From Duganella sp. BuS-21 (GTDB lineage: Bacteria > Pseudomonadota > Gammaproteobacteria > Burkholderiales > Burkholderiaceae_D): a DNA stretch of 64,000 nucleotides. Each line of letters starts with the position of its first letter. The first letter of the stretch is position 1. The position numbers and the translations under genes were made by a program. This document shows, piece after piece, positions 1-8,342 of the stretch. Location: contig CP097466.1 in the NCBI GenBank assembly GCA_041874725.1, positions 4,402,001 through 4,466,000 of the forward strand. The letters run 5' to 3'. A model generated the notes under the pieces. It was not told the origin of the DNA and ran no database searches. It saw nothing but the letters and a program-made list of their open reading frames with translations.

Positions 1-1
1 G

Positions 2-328
2 CACCGCCAGCTGGCCGAACGCGCCCGCGCACATGGCGTGTGCCTGATCGGCGCCACGCTGACGCCTTATGTGGGCAGCGACTACTATCACCCCGAGACT
101 GAAAACGAGGCGGACCGCCAGGAATTGAACCAGTGGATACGCCATTCCGGCGTGTTCGACGCGGTGGCCGATTTCGACGCCGCGCTGCGCGACCCGGCCA
201 AGGCCGACCGCATGAAGGCGGAGTATGACTCCGGCGACCATCTGCATCCATCCTCCGCAGGCTACCGCGCCCTGGCCGATGCCGTGCCGCTGGCCGCGTT
301 GCGCAAACAATGCGGAGCCGCCAAATGA
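2..328 (+). CDS. SGNH/GDSL hydrolase, C-terminal part (truncated by window edge)
   Basis: Open from the left edge in frame 2, so the start and the catalytic serine block lie outside the window. What remains is the last ~108 residues of an SGNH-type esterase. It carries the family's last conserved block, 'GDHLHPSSAGY', which supplies the catalytic Asp and His. The sequence '..GVCLIGATLTPYVGSDYYHPETE..' is the usual strand before it. The gene overlaps the next gene (GH43) by the ATGA at 325-328, so the two are translationally coupled. Beside GH43, GH115, GH10 and GH67, deacetylation of xylan is the natural role, but that is inferred from context. Family assignment is good; substrate is uncertain. 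Confidence 0.8.
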   Translation, partial: HRQLAERARAHGVCLIGATLTPYVGSDYYHPETENEADRQELNQWIRHSGVFDAVADFDAALRDPAKADRMKAEYDSGDHLHPSSAGYRALADAVPLAALRKQCGAAK

Positions 329-1935
329 TGGGCGCGCGTACCATATCGTCCATGCTCTCCGCACTGATGGCGGCGACACTGCTGCCGGCGGCGGCGGCCA
401 GCTACACCAATCCCGTGCTGAGCGGCTTCCACGCCGATCCGAGCGTGTGCCGCGTGGGCGGCGACTACTACCTCGCCACCAGCAGCTTCGAATACTTCCC
501 CGGCGTGCCGATCTACCACAGCAAGGACCTGGTCCACTGGCGCCAGATCGGCCACGCGCTCACGCGCGCCAGCCAGTTGAAGCTGACCAACACCCGTAGC
601 TCGCAAGGCATCTACGCCCCAACCCTGCGCTGCCACGACGGCGTGTTCTATATGGTCACCACCAATATGGAGGGCGGCGGCGCCTTCTACGTCCACACCA
701 AGGACCCGGCCGGCGAATGGTCGGAACCCGTGTGGCTCAACGATAAAACCTGGGGCATGGACCCGTCGCTGTTCTTCGACGACGACGGCAAGGTCTATTA
801 CACGCGCCACGGCGGCGGTGAACATGGCGGCGTGTATCAGGCGGAAATCGACGTCAAGGCCGGCAAGCTGCTGGAGCAACCGCGCCTGATCTGGTCCGGC
901 ACCGGCGGCGTGTGGCCGGAAGGCCCGCACTTATACAAGCAGGACGGTTTGTACTACCTGCTGATCTCCGAAGGCGGCACCTCCTACAACCACAGCCTGA
1001 CGATGGCGCGTTCGGCAACGCCGGGCGGTCCATACACGGCCAATCCCGCCAATCCGATCCTGACGCATCGCGGACACCCGGAGCTGCCGCTGCAGGCCAC
1101 CGGCCACGGCGACCTGGTACAAACGCCGGAAGGCAAATGGTGGATGCCGCTACTGGGCATACGCCCGATCGCCAACCGCCATCACCTCGGCCGCGAAACG
1201 CTGCTGACGCCCGTCGAGTGGAACAGCGAGGGCTGGCTCACCGTGAACAAGGGCAAACCGCTGGCGACCGAAATGTCCGCCGAAGGCCTGCCGCCGTTCG
1301 CACCGTGGCCCACCGAACCGGTACGCGACGACTTCATTCTGTCCAAGCTTGGCCTGCAATGGACGCAGCTGCGCGGTCGCGGCGACGGCCTGTGGTCGTT
1401 GAGCGAACGTCCCGGCTACCTGCGCCTGAAAGGCAGCAGCGTCACCATGAATGACATCGCCCAACCGGCCTTCATCGCCCGCCGCCAGGAGCACATGCGC
1501 ATGCGCGCATCGACGGAGGTGGAGTTCCAGCCGTCGGCCGCCACGCACGCCGCCGGCTTGGTGCTGCGTCAGAACGAAAACAACTACTACGAACTGCGCA
1601 TCACCGGCATGCCGCAGCGCCGCCTTGAACTGCTAGCGCGCTCGGGCGGCGTGACGTCGCTGCAAGCCACGGCGAAGCTGCCGCCGGGGAACGGCCCGGT
1701 GCAGTTGCAGGTTGAATCGTGGGCCAACCGCTATGAGTTCAGCTACAGCTACAGCGCCGGCGGCGCCAACGCGCCGCTCAAGCTGGTCGGCACCGTACCC
1801 ACCGCACCGCTGTCATCCGAATCGGCGGGTGGATTCACCGGCGTCTTTATCGGCATGTATGCGGAAGGCGCCCGGCAGCAAGCCATGCCTGCCGCAGATT
1901 TTGCATGGTTCGACTACCAGGCACTGGAAAAATAA
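325..1935 (+). CDS. GH43 beta-xylosidase / alpha-L-arabinofuranosidase, secreted
   Basis: A 536-residue protein using the ATG at 325, which overlaps the upstream stop; the ATG at 328 is equally possible. A signal peptide (about residues 1-26, ending 'PAAAAS') is followed by a five-bladed GH43 propeller. The three catalytic acids sit in recognisable motifs: D38 in 'FHADPS', D146 in 'WGMDPS' and E199 in 'VWPEGP'. The C-terminal ~200 residues resemble the beta-sandwich domain that follows many GH43 xylosidases. It should release xylose or arabinose from xylo-oligosaccharides in the periplasm or outside the cell. It lies between the SGNH esterase and GH115 in one operon. Xylosidase versus arabinofuranosidase cannot be decided by reading. 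Confidence 0.9.
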   Translation: MMGARTISSMLSALMAATLLPAAAASYTNPVLSGFHADPSVCRVGGDYYLATSSFEYFPGVPIYHSKDLVHWRQIGHALTRASQLKLTNTRSSQGIYAPTLRCHDGVFYMVTTNMEGGGAFYVHTKDPAGEWSEPVWLNDKTWGMDPSLFFDDDGKVYYTRHGGGEHGGVYQAEIDVKAGKLLEQPRLIWSGTGGVWPEGPHLYKQDGLYYLLISEGGTSYNHSLTMARSATPGGPYTANPANPILTHRGHPELPLQATGHGDLVQTPEGKWWMPLLGIRPIANRHHLGRETLLTPVEWNSEGWLTVNKGKPLATEMSAEGLPPFAPWPTEPVRDDFILSKLGLQWTQLRGRGDGLWSLSERPGYLRLKGSSVTMNDIAQPAFIARRQEHMRMRASTEVEFQPSAATHAAGLVLRQNENNYYELRITGMPQRRLELLARSGGVTSLQATAKLPPGNGPVQLQVESWANRYEFSYSYSAGGANAPLKLVGTVPTAPLSSESAGGFTGVFIGMYAEGARQQAMPAADFAWFDYQALEK

Positions 1936-1959
1936 AACGATATGAATAAAACGATATGA
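1932..1959 (+). repeat. Perfect 14-bp tandem duplication carrying two ATG starts
   Basis: The unit ATAAAACGATATGA occurs twice back to back (1932-1945 and 1946-1959), spanning the GH43 stop and the GH115 start. Each copy contains an ATG. The first (1942) opens a five-codon reading frame that stops at TGA 1957-1959, overlapping the real GH115 start at 1956. The pattern looks like a recent slippage duplication of the coupling junction. Confidence 0.9.
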
Positions 1960-4820
1960 GACAACGACTCCTGGCAACCGGGGCCCTGTTGGCGGCCCTG
2001 CTTGCGCACGCCCTCCCCGCGCACGCACTGGGCCAGAAAAAACTGGCGTGGTTCGACCAGCCTCCATCCGGCGCGGTGACGCTGGCGAACAACGGCAAAG
2101 CCGCCCGGCTGTATGTGGACGGCGCCGACCACGTCGGCGTGGTGCGTGCCGCCGGTGACCTGCAGGCGGACATCGCCCGCGTCAGCGGCGCCAGGCCGGT
2201 GCTGACCGCGGACGGCAAGCCGGCGGGCGCGGATGTGGTGATCATCGGCACCATCGGCAAAAGCGCATTGATCGACCAACTGGTTGCCACCGGCAAGCTC
2301 GATGTTTCGGCCATCAAGGGCAAATGGGAAGGCTGGCAGGTGCAAACGCTGAACCAGCCGCTGCCCGGCGTTGAGCGCGCACTGGTGATCGCCGGCAGCG
2401 ACAAGCGCGGCACCATCTACGGCATCTACGAGATGTCCGAGCAGATCGGCGTCTCGCCATGGAACTGGTGGGCCGACGTGCCGGCGGCAAAGCACGCCAG
2501 CATTTACGCGGCGGCCGGCGCTGCGGTGAGCGATGCGCCGGCGGTGCAGTACCGCGGCATCTTCCTGAACGACGAAGCGCCGGCGCTGACCGGCTGGGTC
2601 AAGCAGCACTACGGCGACTTCAATCACAAGTTCTACTCCAAGGTGTTTGAACTGATCCTGCGCATGCGCGGCAACTACCTTTGGCCGGCCATGTGGGGCG
2701 AAGCGTTCTACGACGATGACAAGTTGAACGGCAAGACCGCCGACGATTACGGCGTCGTCATCGGCACCTCGCACCACGAGCCGATGATGCGCGCGCACGA
2801 CGAATGGCGCCGCTACGGCGCCGCCCAGCACTGGGACTACAACCGCAGCGGCGAAGCCCTGCGCGAATTCTGGACGCAGGGCCTGCGCGTCACTAAGGGG
2901 CAGGAAAAGCTGATCACCCTGGGCATGCGCGGCGACGGCGACGAGCCGATGTCGCGCGATTCCAACGTGTCGCTGCTGGAGCGCATTGTCACCGACCAGC
3001 GCAGCATCATCGCCAGGGAGATCGATCCGGACGTGACCAAGGTGCCGCAGGTATGGGCCTTGTACAAGGAAGTGCAGGACTACTACGAAAAAGGCATGCG
3101 CGTGCCGGACGACGTCATGCTGCTGTGGTGCGACGACAACTGGGGCAATATCCGCCGCCTGCCGACGCAGGATGAGCGCAAGCGCGCCGGTGGCGCCGGC
3201 GTCTACTATCACTTCGATTACGTCGGCGGTCCGCGCTCCTACAAGTGGATCAACGTAACGCCGCTGCCCAAGGTGTGGGAACAGATGCATCTGGCGTGGC
3301 AGTACCAGGCCAACCGCATGTGGATCGTAAATGTGGGCGATTTAAAACCGATGGAAGTGCCGATCGAGTTCTTCCTCACCTATGCATGGAACCCGGCGGC
3401 ATGGCCGGCGGAGCGTCTGCCGGATTACCTGAAGCTGTGGGCGACGCGCGAATTCGGGCCTGAGCATGCGGACGATATCGCCGACATCGTGGCCAAGTAC
3501 GCCAAGTACAACGGCCGCCGCAAGCCGGAGATGCTGGAGCCGAACACTTATAGCCTGGTGAACTACAACGAGGCCGAACGCATCGTCGCCGAGTACAAGT
3601 CGATTGCGGCGCGGGCGGAGAAGATCTCGGCGGCGCTGCCGGCGGCCAGGCGCGATGCGTTTTATCAGTTGGTGCTGTATCCGGTCAAGGCCGGTGCGGT
3701 GGTGAACGAGTTATATGTCACGGCGGGCATGAACCGCTTGTATGGCTTGCAGGGGCGCGCCGCCACCAATGACCTGGCGGCGCGGACACGTGCGCTGTTC
3801 GCGGAGGATGCGGCGCTGGTGCGCCGCTATCACCAGGACATCAGCGGCGGCAAGTGGAACCATATGATGTCGCAAACGCACCTGGGCTATACCTACTGGA
3901 ACCAGCCGCCGCGCAATGTGATGCCGCCGGTGACAGAAATGCAGGTGCCGACAGCGGCCGACATGGGTGTGGCGGTGGAAGGCAGCGAGAACGTCTGGCC
4001 TGGACCGGCCGGCGACGGCTTGTCGCTGCCGGCGCTGGATGTGTTTGAGCAGCGGGCGCGCTTTATCGATATCTTCAATCGCGGCCAGGCGCCGTTCGAG
4101 TACAAGGTGGCGGCCAGCGAGCCGTGGATCACGTTGGACAAACCGTCCGGCAAAGTGACGCGCGATCAGCGCGTGGCGGTGAATGCGCGTTGGGCTGAGG
4201 TGCCGGATGGTGTGAGTAGCGCGACGCTGACCATCAGCGGCGCGGGCGGCAAGACGACGGTGAAAGTCCCCTTGCACAAGCCTAGTGGTGCGGCGGCGAT
4301 GAAAGGCTTCATCGAGACCGGCGGCGTGGTGGCAATGGAGGCGGAGCACTATACGCGCGCGGTGGCGGCGGGTCAGAGGACGTGGCTGAAGGTGCCGGAC
4401 CATGGGCGCACGTTGTCGGGCATGACGGTGCAGCCGGTGGATGCGCCGGCGGACCAGGCGCCGGCGATGCGGCTTGAGTATGCGATGCAGTTATTCAGCG
4501 CTGGCAAGGTCGAGGTGCAGGCCACGCTGGCGCCGACCCAGAAGTTCCAGCCGGGGGCAGGCCTGCGCTATGCGGTGTCGTTTGATGATGAGGCGCCGCA
4601 GATCATCAACGTGCATGCGGATGCGAGTGAAAAGGCGTGGGAACGTACGGTGTCGGATGGGGCGACGGTGCTGAGCTCTCAGCACCAGATCGACAAACCC
4701 GGCCCCCACACCCTGAAGTTCTGGGTCGTGGATTCCGGGCTGGTGCTGCAAAAGCTGACGGTGAACGCCGGGGGGCAAAAGCCGAGTTATCTCGGGCCGC
4801 CTGAAAGTCCTCGCCGCTAA
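1956..4820 (+). CDS. GH115 xylan alpha-1,2-glucuronidase, secreted
   Basis: A 954-residue protein with a signal peptide (about 1-25, 'LLAHALPAHA'). The body matches the GH115 family, which removes (4-O-methyl-)glucuronic acid from internal as well as terminal xylose of intact xylan. Characteristic stretches are 'GTIYGIYEMSEQIGVSPWNWWADVP', 'YRGIFLNDEAPAL', 'MRGNYLWPAMWGEAFYDDD' and 'MLLWCDDNWGNIRRLP'. The C-terminal ~200 residues form the extra domain common in long family members. It is the last gene of the forward xylan operon. Together with GH67, which acts on oligosaccharides, the locus has both types of alpha-glucuronidase. Catalytic residues were not assigned individually. Confidence 0.92.
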   Translation: MRQRLLATGALLAALLAHALPAHALGQKKLAWFDQPPSGAVTLANNGKAARLYVDGADHVGVVRAAGDLQADIARVSGARPVLTADGKPAGADVVIIGTIGKSALIDQLVATGKLDVSAIKGKWEGWQVQTLNQPLPGVERALVIAGSDKRGTIYGIYEMSEQIGVSPWNWWADVPAAKHASIYAAAGAAVSDAPAVQYRGIFLNDEAPALTGWVKQHYGDFNHKFYSKVFELILRMRGNYLWPAMWGEAFYDDDKLNGKTADDYGVVIGTSHHEPMMRAHDEWRRYGAAQHWDYNRSGEALREFWTQGLRVTKGQEKLITLGMRGDGDEPMSRDSNVSLLERIVTDQRSIIAREIDPDVTKVPQVWALYKEVQDYYEKGMRVPDDVMLLWCDDNWGNIRRLPTQDERKRAGGAGVYYHFDYVGGPRSYKWINVTPLPKVWEQMHLAWQYQANRMWIVNVGDLKPMEVPIEFFLTYAWNPAAWPAERLPDYLKLWATREFGPEHADDIADIVAKYAKYNGRRKPEMLEPNTYSLVNYNEAERIVAEYKSIAARAEKISAALPAARRDAFYQLVLYPVKAGAVVNELYVTAGMNRLYGLQGRAATNDLAARTRALFAEDAALVRRYHQDISGGKWNHMMSQTHLGYTYWNQPPRNVMPPVTEMQVPTAADMGVAVEGSENVWPGPAGDGLSLPALDVFEQRARFIDIFNRGQAPFEYKVAASEPWITLDKPSGKVTRDQRVAVNARWAEVPDGVSSATLTISGAGGKTTVKVPLHKPSGAAAMKGFIETGGVVAMEAEHYTRAVAAGQRTWLKVPDHGRTLSGMTVQPVDAPADQAPAMRLEYAMQLFSAGKVEVQATLAPTQKFQPGAGLRYAVSFDDEAPQIINVHADASEKAWERTVSDGATVLSSQHQIDKPGPHTLKFWVVDSGLVLQKLTVNAGGQKPSYLGPPESPRR

Positions 4821-4901
4821 CCCGCAACCTAAGCGATACGCCAGCATCACCACTTAGGGGTCGGACCCACAGGGTCCGACCCCACATGGTAGTGCGGGTT
4901 A
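4818..4901. terminator. Nested inverted repeat, probable bidirectional terminator between GH115 and xylanase
   Basis: An inner 12-bp perfect stem GGGGTCGGACCC (4857-4868) and GGGTCCGACCCC (4872-4883) has a 3-nt ACA loop. An outer pair, TAACCCGCA (4818-4826) and TGCGGGTTA (4893-4901), contains the stop codons of both convergent genes. No T-run follows, so it is not a classical intrinsic terminator. The inner hairpin may be a dispersed genomic repeat. Confidence 0.7.
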
Positions 4902-6020
4902 AGAACGCACCGGCGCCGCCTTAATCGCCGCCGCAATCGCATCCCGCAACGGCTTCGCGCGCAGCTGATCATCAAACGGCGTAGGCCGCATTTTCTGTCC
5001 ATCCGTGCGCGGCGCTTCCTTCCACTCCTGCAGCCAGCTGGTGTGGTCCGCCATCCCCCACAGCAAAAAGTCCTTGCACTGCTTGTAGCTGAGCGTCACA
5101 TCCAGATAATCCTTGGCCAGCGCCGCCACGCCCGCGTCGCGCGTCGCCACATCGGCGGGCAGCTTGCGGTCGTTCACGTCGAACTCCGTAATCAGCAGAT
5201 CCAGCCCCATGCCGGTCACCTCATCGAGGAACTTGCGCCACTCGCGCTGCCCCTTTGAGCCGTTACTGACGTCATCCCACGACCCGATATGGCTTTGCAA
5301 ACCCAGCGCATGCACCGGCGTCCCGCGCGATTTCAAATCATGCAGCAGCTTCAGCACACCTTCCCGATGCTTGGCGCTGCCCTCATCCCCGCGCATGTAG
5401 TCGTTGTAGACCAGCTGCGCCTTCGGCGCGTGCTCCTTGGCCAAGCGGAACGACAGATCGATCTGCTCCAGCGCCCCCATGCGCTCGGTGAACACGTTGG
5501 CGCGCAAGCCGCCGGTCTTCGGATCGACCGCCTCGTTCACCACATCGTAACTATGAATCGCATCGCCGAAGTGCGAGCACACGGTCACGATATGCTTGCG
5601 CAGCAGCGCTTCCGCCGCCTTCGACGGCTGCGCGCCGAAATCGAATTCGTTGACCCACTTCGGCAGCCACTTGGCCTCCTGCCAGACCAGGTTATGCCCG
5701 CGCACCAGCATGCCCTGCTCCCTGGCCCACGCATACATCGCATCGGCAGGGCCGAAGTTGTACTGGCCCTGGCGTGGCTCGAGCGCTTGCCACTTGCCTT
5801 CATTCTCGGCCACCAGCATATTGCACTCGCGCGCCATCAAGGCCTTGTAGGCAGGATCGCTGAAATAACGGCCGCCTATCGCATTGCCCACATTGAGGCC
5901 TTTGCGCTTGCCCAAGACCTTCAGGGATTCCGGCAAGTCGGCCGCCAGCAACGCGGTTGCGTGGGTCGATGCCGCACCGGCGGCCATGGCGGCCAAAAAG
6001 CTGCGTCGAGATATTTTCAT
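4899..6020 (-). CDS. GH10 endo-1,4-beta-xylanase, exported
   Basis: A 373-residue protein. The ATG at 6018-6020 is chosen because AAGGAG lies just upstream and the protein then begins 'MKISRRSFLAAMAAG', a twin-arginine-like signal; an upstream in-frame ATG at 6056 lacks a ribosome site. GH10 hallmarks are present: 'GHNLVWQ', the acid/base E163 in 'YDVVNEAVD' and the nucleophile E279 in 'LLITEFDVND'. It cuts the xylan backbone, giving (glucurono)xylo-oligosaccharides for GH67 and GH43. It is divergent from GH67, with a LacI-type operator in the gap. Confidence 0.95.
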   Translation of the reverse strand: MKISRRSFLAAMAAGAASTHATALLAADLPESLKVLGKRKGLNVGNAIGGRYFSDPAYKALMARECNMLVAENEGKWQALEPRQGQYNFGPADAMYAWAREQGMLVRGHNLVWQEAKWLPKWVNEFDFGAQPSKAAEALLRKHIVTVCSHFGDAIHSYDVVNEAVDPKTGGLRANVFTERMGALEQIDLSFRLAKEHAPKAQLVYNDYMRGDEGSAKHREGVLKLLHDLKSRGTPVHALGLQSHIGSWDDVSNGSKGQREWRKFLDEVTGMGLDLLITEFDVNDRKLPADVATRDAGVAALAKDYLDVTLSYKQCKDFLLWGMADHTSWLQEWKEAPRTDGQKMRPTPFDDQLRAKPLRDAIAAAIKAAPVRS

Positions 6021-6070
6021 ATTGTCTGTCTCCTTATTGGAATTGTTTATTAACATCGTGGCATAATGAA

Positions 6071-6086
6071 ATGGTTACGCTACCAT
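6071..6086. promoter_or_regulatory. LacI-family operator in the xylanase/GH67 divergent promoter
   Basis: ATGGTTACGCTACCAT is an inverted repeat with 5-bp perfect arms (ATGGT/ACCAT) around a central CG, the usual shape of a LacI-family site. It resembles the published Xanthomonas xylan box (TGGTAGCGCTAACA). It lies 15 bp before the GH67 start and about 50 bp before the xylanase start. The LacI-type gene at 8343 is the obvious candidate ligand. Confidence 0.7.
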
Positions 6087-6101
6087 AAAAACGGAGACAC
6101 C

Positions 6102-8240
6102 ATGCGATTTTTCCTTTCTGCGGCCCTCACAGGGCTATTGCTGTCACTTGCGGCCACGGTTTTCGCTGCGGACGAAGACGGCTACGAGCTGTGGTTGCGC
6201 TACCGGCCGCTGGAGCGCGCCGCACAGGCGACGGTGAAGGCGCAAGCCCGCGCCATCGTCATCCCCGGCGCCGCCACGCCGACCACCGAGGCTGCCCTGG
6301 CGGAGCTGAACAGAGGCCTGGCCGGCATGCTGGGACAGGCGCCGCAGAAGGCCGCGCGCATCGGCGACGGCGCCCTGCTGCTCGCCACGCCCGAACGCCT
6401 GCCGGAGCTGGCCGCCGTCAACTCACCGCTGCGCGCCGACCTGGCCGCGCTGGGCGGCGGGGGCTACCTGCTGCGCCAGACCCGCATCCAGGGCCACAAG
6501 GTGACGCTGATCGCCGCCAATAGCGACATCGGCCTGCTCTACGGCGCCTACGCCTGGCTGCGCGAAGCGGCCATCGGCGCGCCAGCACGCGACGTGTCGT
6601 CCGCGCCCAAGCTGCAACTGCGATTGCTGAACCATTGGGATAATCTGGACCGCACGGTGGAACGCGGCTATTCCGGCCAGTCGATCTGGGACTGGTGGGC
6701 GCTGCCGGACATCCTCGACCAGCACTACACCGACTACGCCCGCGCCAACGCTTCGCTGGGCATCAACGGCACGGTGCTCAACAACGTCAACTCCAAGCCA
6801 GAGGTGCTGACCGCGCCCTTCATCGCCAAGGCCGCCGCCGTGGCCGACGTGCTGCGTCCTTACGGCATCAAGGTCTACTTGTCGGCGCGCTTCTCGACAC
6901 CGCTGGAGCTGCACGAAACAGCCACCGCCGATCCACTGTCGCCGGAAGTGCGCGCATGGTGGCAGCGCAAGGCCGATGAAATCTACAAGTCCATTCCGGA
7001 CTTCGGCGGCTTCCTGGTCAAAGCCAATTCCGAAGGCCAGCCCGGCCCGCAGGACTATCAGCGCAACCACGCCGAAGGCGCCAATATGCTGGCCGCCGCC
7101 GTGGCGCCGCACAAGGGCATCGTGATGTGGCGCGCCTTCGTCTACGCGCCCAAGGGATCGCACCGCGCCGACGACCGCGCGCGCCAGGCTTACGAAGAGT
7201 TCAAGCCGCTCGACGGCGCCTTCGCCGCCAATGTGCTGGTGCAGGTGAAGAACGGCGCCATCGATTTCCAGCCGCGCGAACCGTTCCACCCGCTGTTCGG
7301 CGCCATGGCGAAAACGCCGCTGATGATGGAGTTCCAGATCACCAAGGAGTACCTGGGCTACGCCACCGACCTGGCCTACCTCGGCACCATGTTCGAGGAA
7401 ACGCTGGAGAGCGACACCAAGTCCGCCGGCACCGTGGCGCAGACTCTGAGCGGCATGGCTGGCGTGGCCAATATCGGCAGCGACCGCAATTGGGCCGGCT
7501 CGCACTTCGACCAGGCCAACTGGTACGCCTACGGCCGCATGGCCTGGGACCCGCAGGCCAAGGCCCGCAACATCGCCGCCGAATGGGCCGCCCTCACCTT
7601 CGGCCCGGACCGCCGCGTCGCCGATCCCATCGTCGACATGATGATGATCTCGCGCGAAGCCGTGGTGGATTACATGACGCCACTCGGCCTGCACCACATC
7701 ATGGGCACCAGCCACCACCACGGCCCGGCGCCATGGGTGGACAACCTCGAACGGCCGGACTGGAATCCCGTCTACTACCACCGCGCGGACCGCAACGGCA
7801 TCGGCTTCGACCGCACCGCCAGCGGCAGCAACGCGCTGGAGCAGTACGCGCCGGAGATCGCGCGCCAGTACGCCGATCCGCGCACCACGCCGCAACAGCT
7901 GCTGCTGTGGTTCCATCATCTGCCATGGGATTACGCCATGCCTTCAGGCCGCACCTTGTGGGCCGAACTGTTGGCGCGATACGACAAAGGCGTGGCCGAT
8001 GCCAAGTCGCTGCGCACCCGCTGGAGCGCGCTCAAGCCGCTGATCGACGCGCGCCGCTACGCCGAAGTCGACCAGCGACTGGCGCGCCAGATCGACAACG
8101 CGGTGCTGTGGCGCGACGCCTGCATCGCGTATTTCCAATCGGTTTCCGGCCTGCCCTTGCCGGCCGGCGTGCAGCCGCCGGCGCACACGCTGGACTACTA
8201 CAAGGCCTTGCGCTATCCCTACTCGCCGGGACGCGGCTAA
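6102..8240 (+). CDS. aguA: GH67 alpha-glucuronidase
   Basis: A 712-residue protein from the ATG at 6102, which has GGAG about 7 bases upstream; the in-frame ATG at 6066 would read through the operator. A signal peptide (about 1-22, ending 'TVFA') indicates export. GH67 N, M and C regions are recognisable. By comparison with characterised enzymes the acid is E311 in 'KANSEGQPG', and the two general-base candidates are D388 ('AIDFQPREP') and E416 ('TKEYLG'). It removes (methyl)glucuronic acid from the non-reducing end of xylo-oligosaccharides made by the GH10 enzyme. A LacI-type gene follows in the same direction. Confidence 0.94.
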   Translation: MRFFLSAALTGLLLSLAATVFAADEDGYELWLRYRPLERAAQATVKAQARAIVIPGAATPTTEAALAELNRGLAGMLGQAPQKAARIGDGALLLATPERLPELAAVNSPLRADLAALGGGGYLLRQTRIQGHKVTLIAANSDIGLLYGAYAWLREAAIGAPARDVSSAPKLQLRLLNHWDNLDRTVERGYSGQSIWDWWALPDILDQHYTDYARANASLGINGTVLNNVNSKPEVLTAPFIAKAAAVADVLRPYGIKVYLSARFSTPLELHETATADPLSPEVRAWWQRKADEIYKSIPDFGGFLVKANSEGQPGPQDYQRNHAEGANMLAAAVAPHKGIVMWRAFVYAPKGSHRADDRARQAYEEFKPLDGAFAANVLVQVKNGAIDFQPREPFHPLFGAMAKTPLMMEFQITKEYLGYATDLAYLGTMFEETLESDTKSAGTVAQTLSGMAGVANIGSDRNWAGSHFDQANWYAYGRMAWDPQAKARNIAAEWAALTFGPDRRVADPIVDMMMISREAVVDYMTPLGLHHIMGTSHHHGPAPWVDNLERPDWNPVYYHRADRNGIGFDRTASGSNALEQYAPEIARQYADPRTTPQQLLLWFHHLPWDYAMPSGRTLWAELLARYDKGVADAKSLRTRWSALKPLIDARRYAEVDQRLARQIDNAVLWRDACIAYFQSVSGLPLPAGVQPPAHTLDYYKALRYPYSPGRG

Positions 8241-8342
8241 ATCCCGCCGGCCGGCGGCATTCCCTGCCCCGGCAGGCAGTCGCTTGTGGTAAAGTCTGAC
8301 GCTGAGCATACCTTCATATTTTTAACGCAGTACCCTAGGCAG

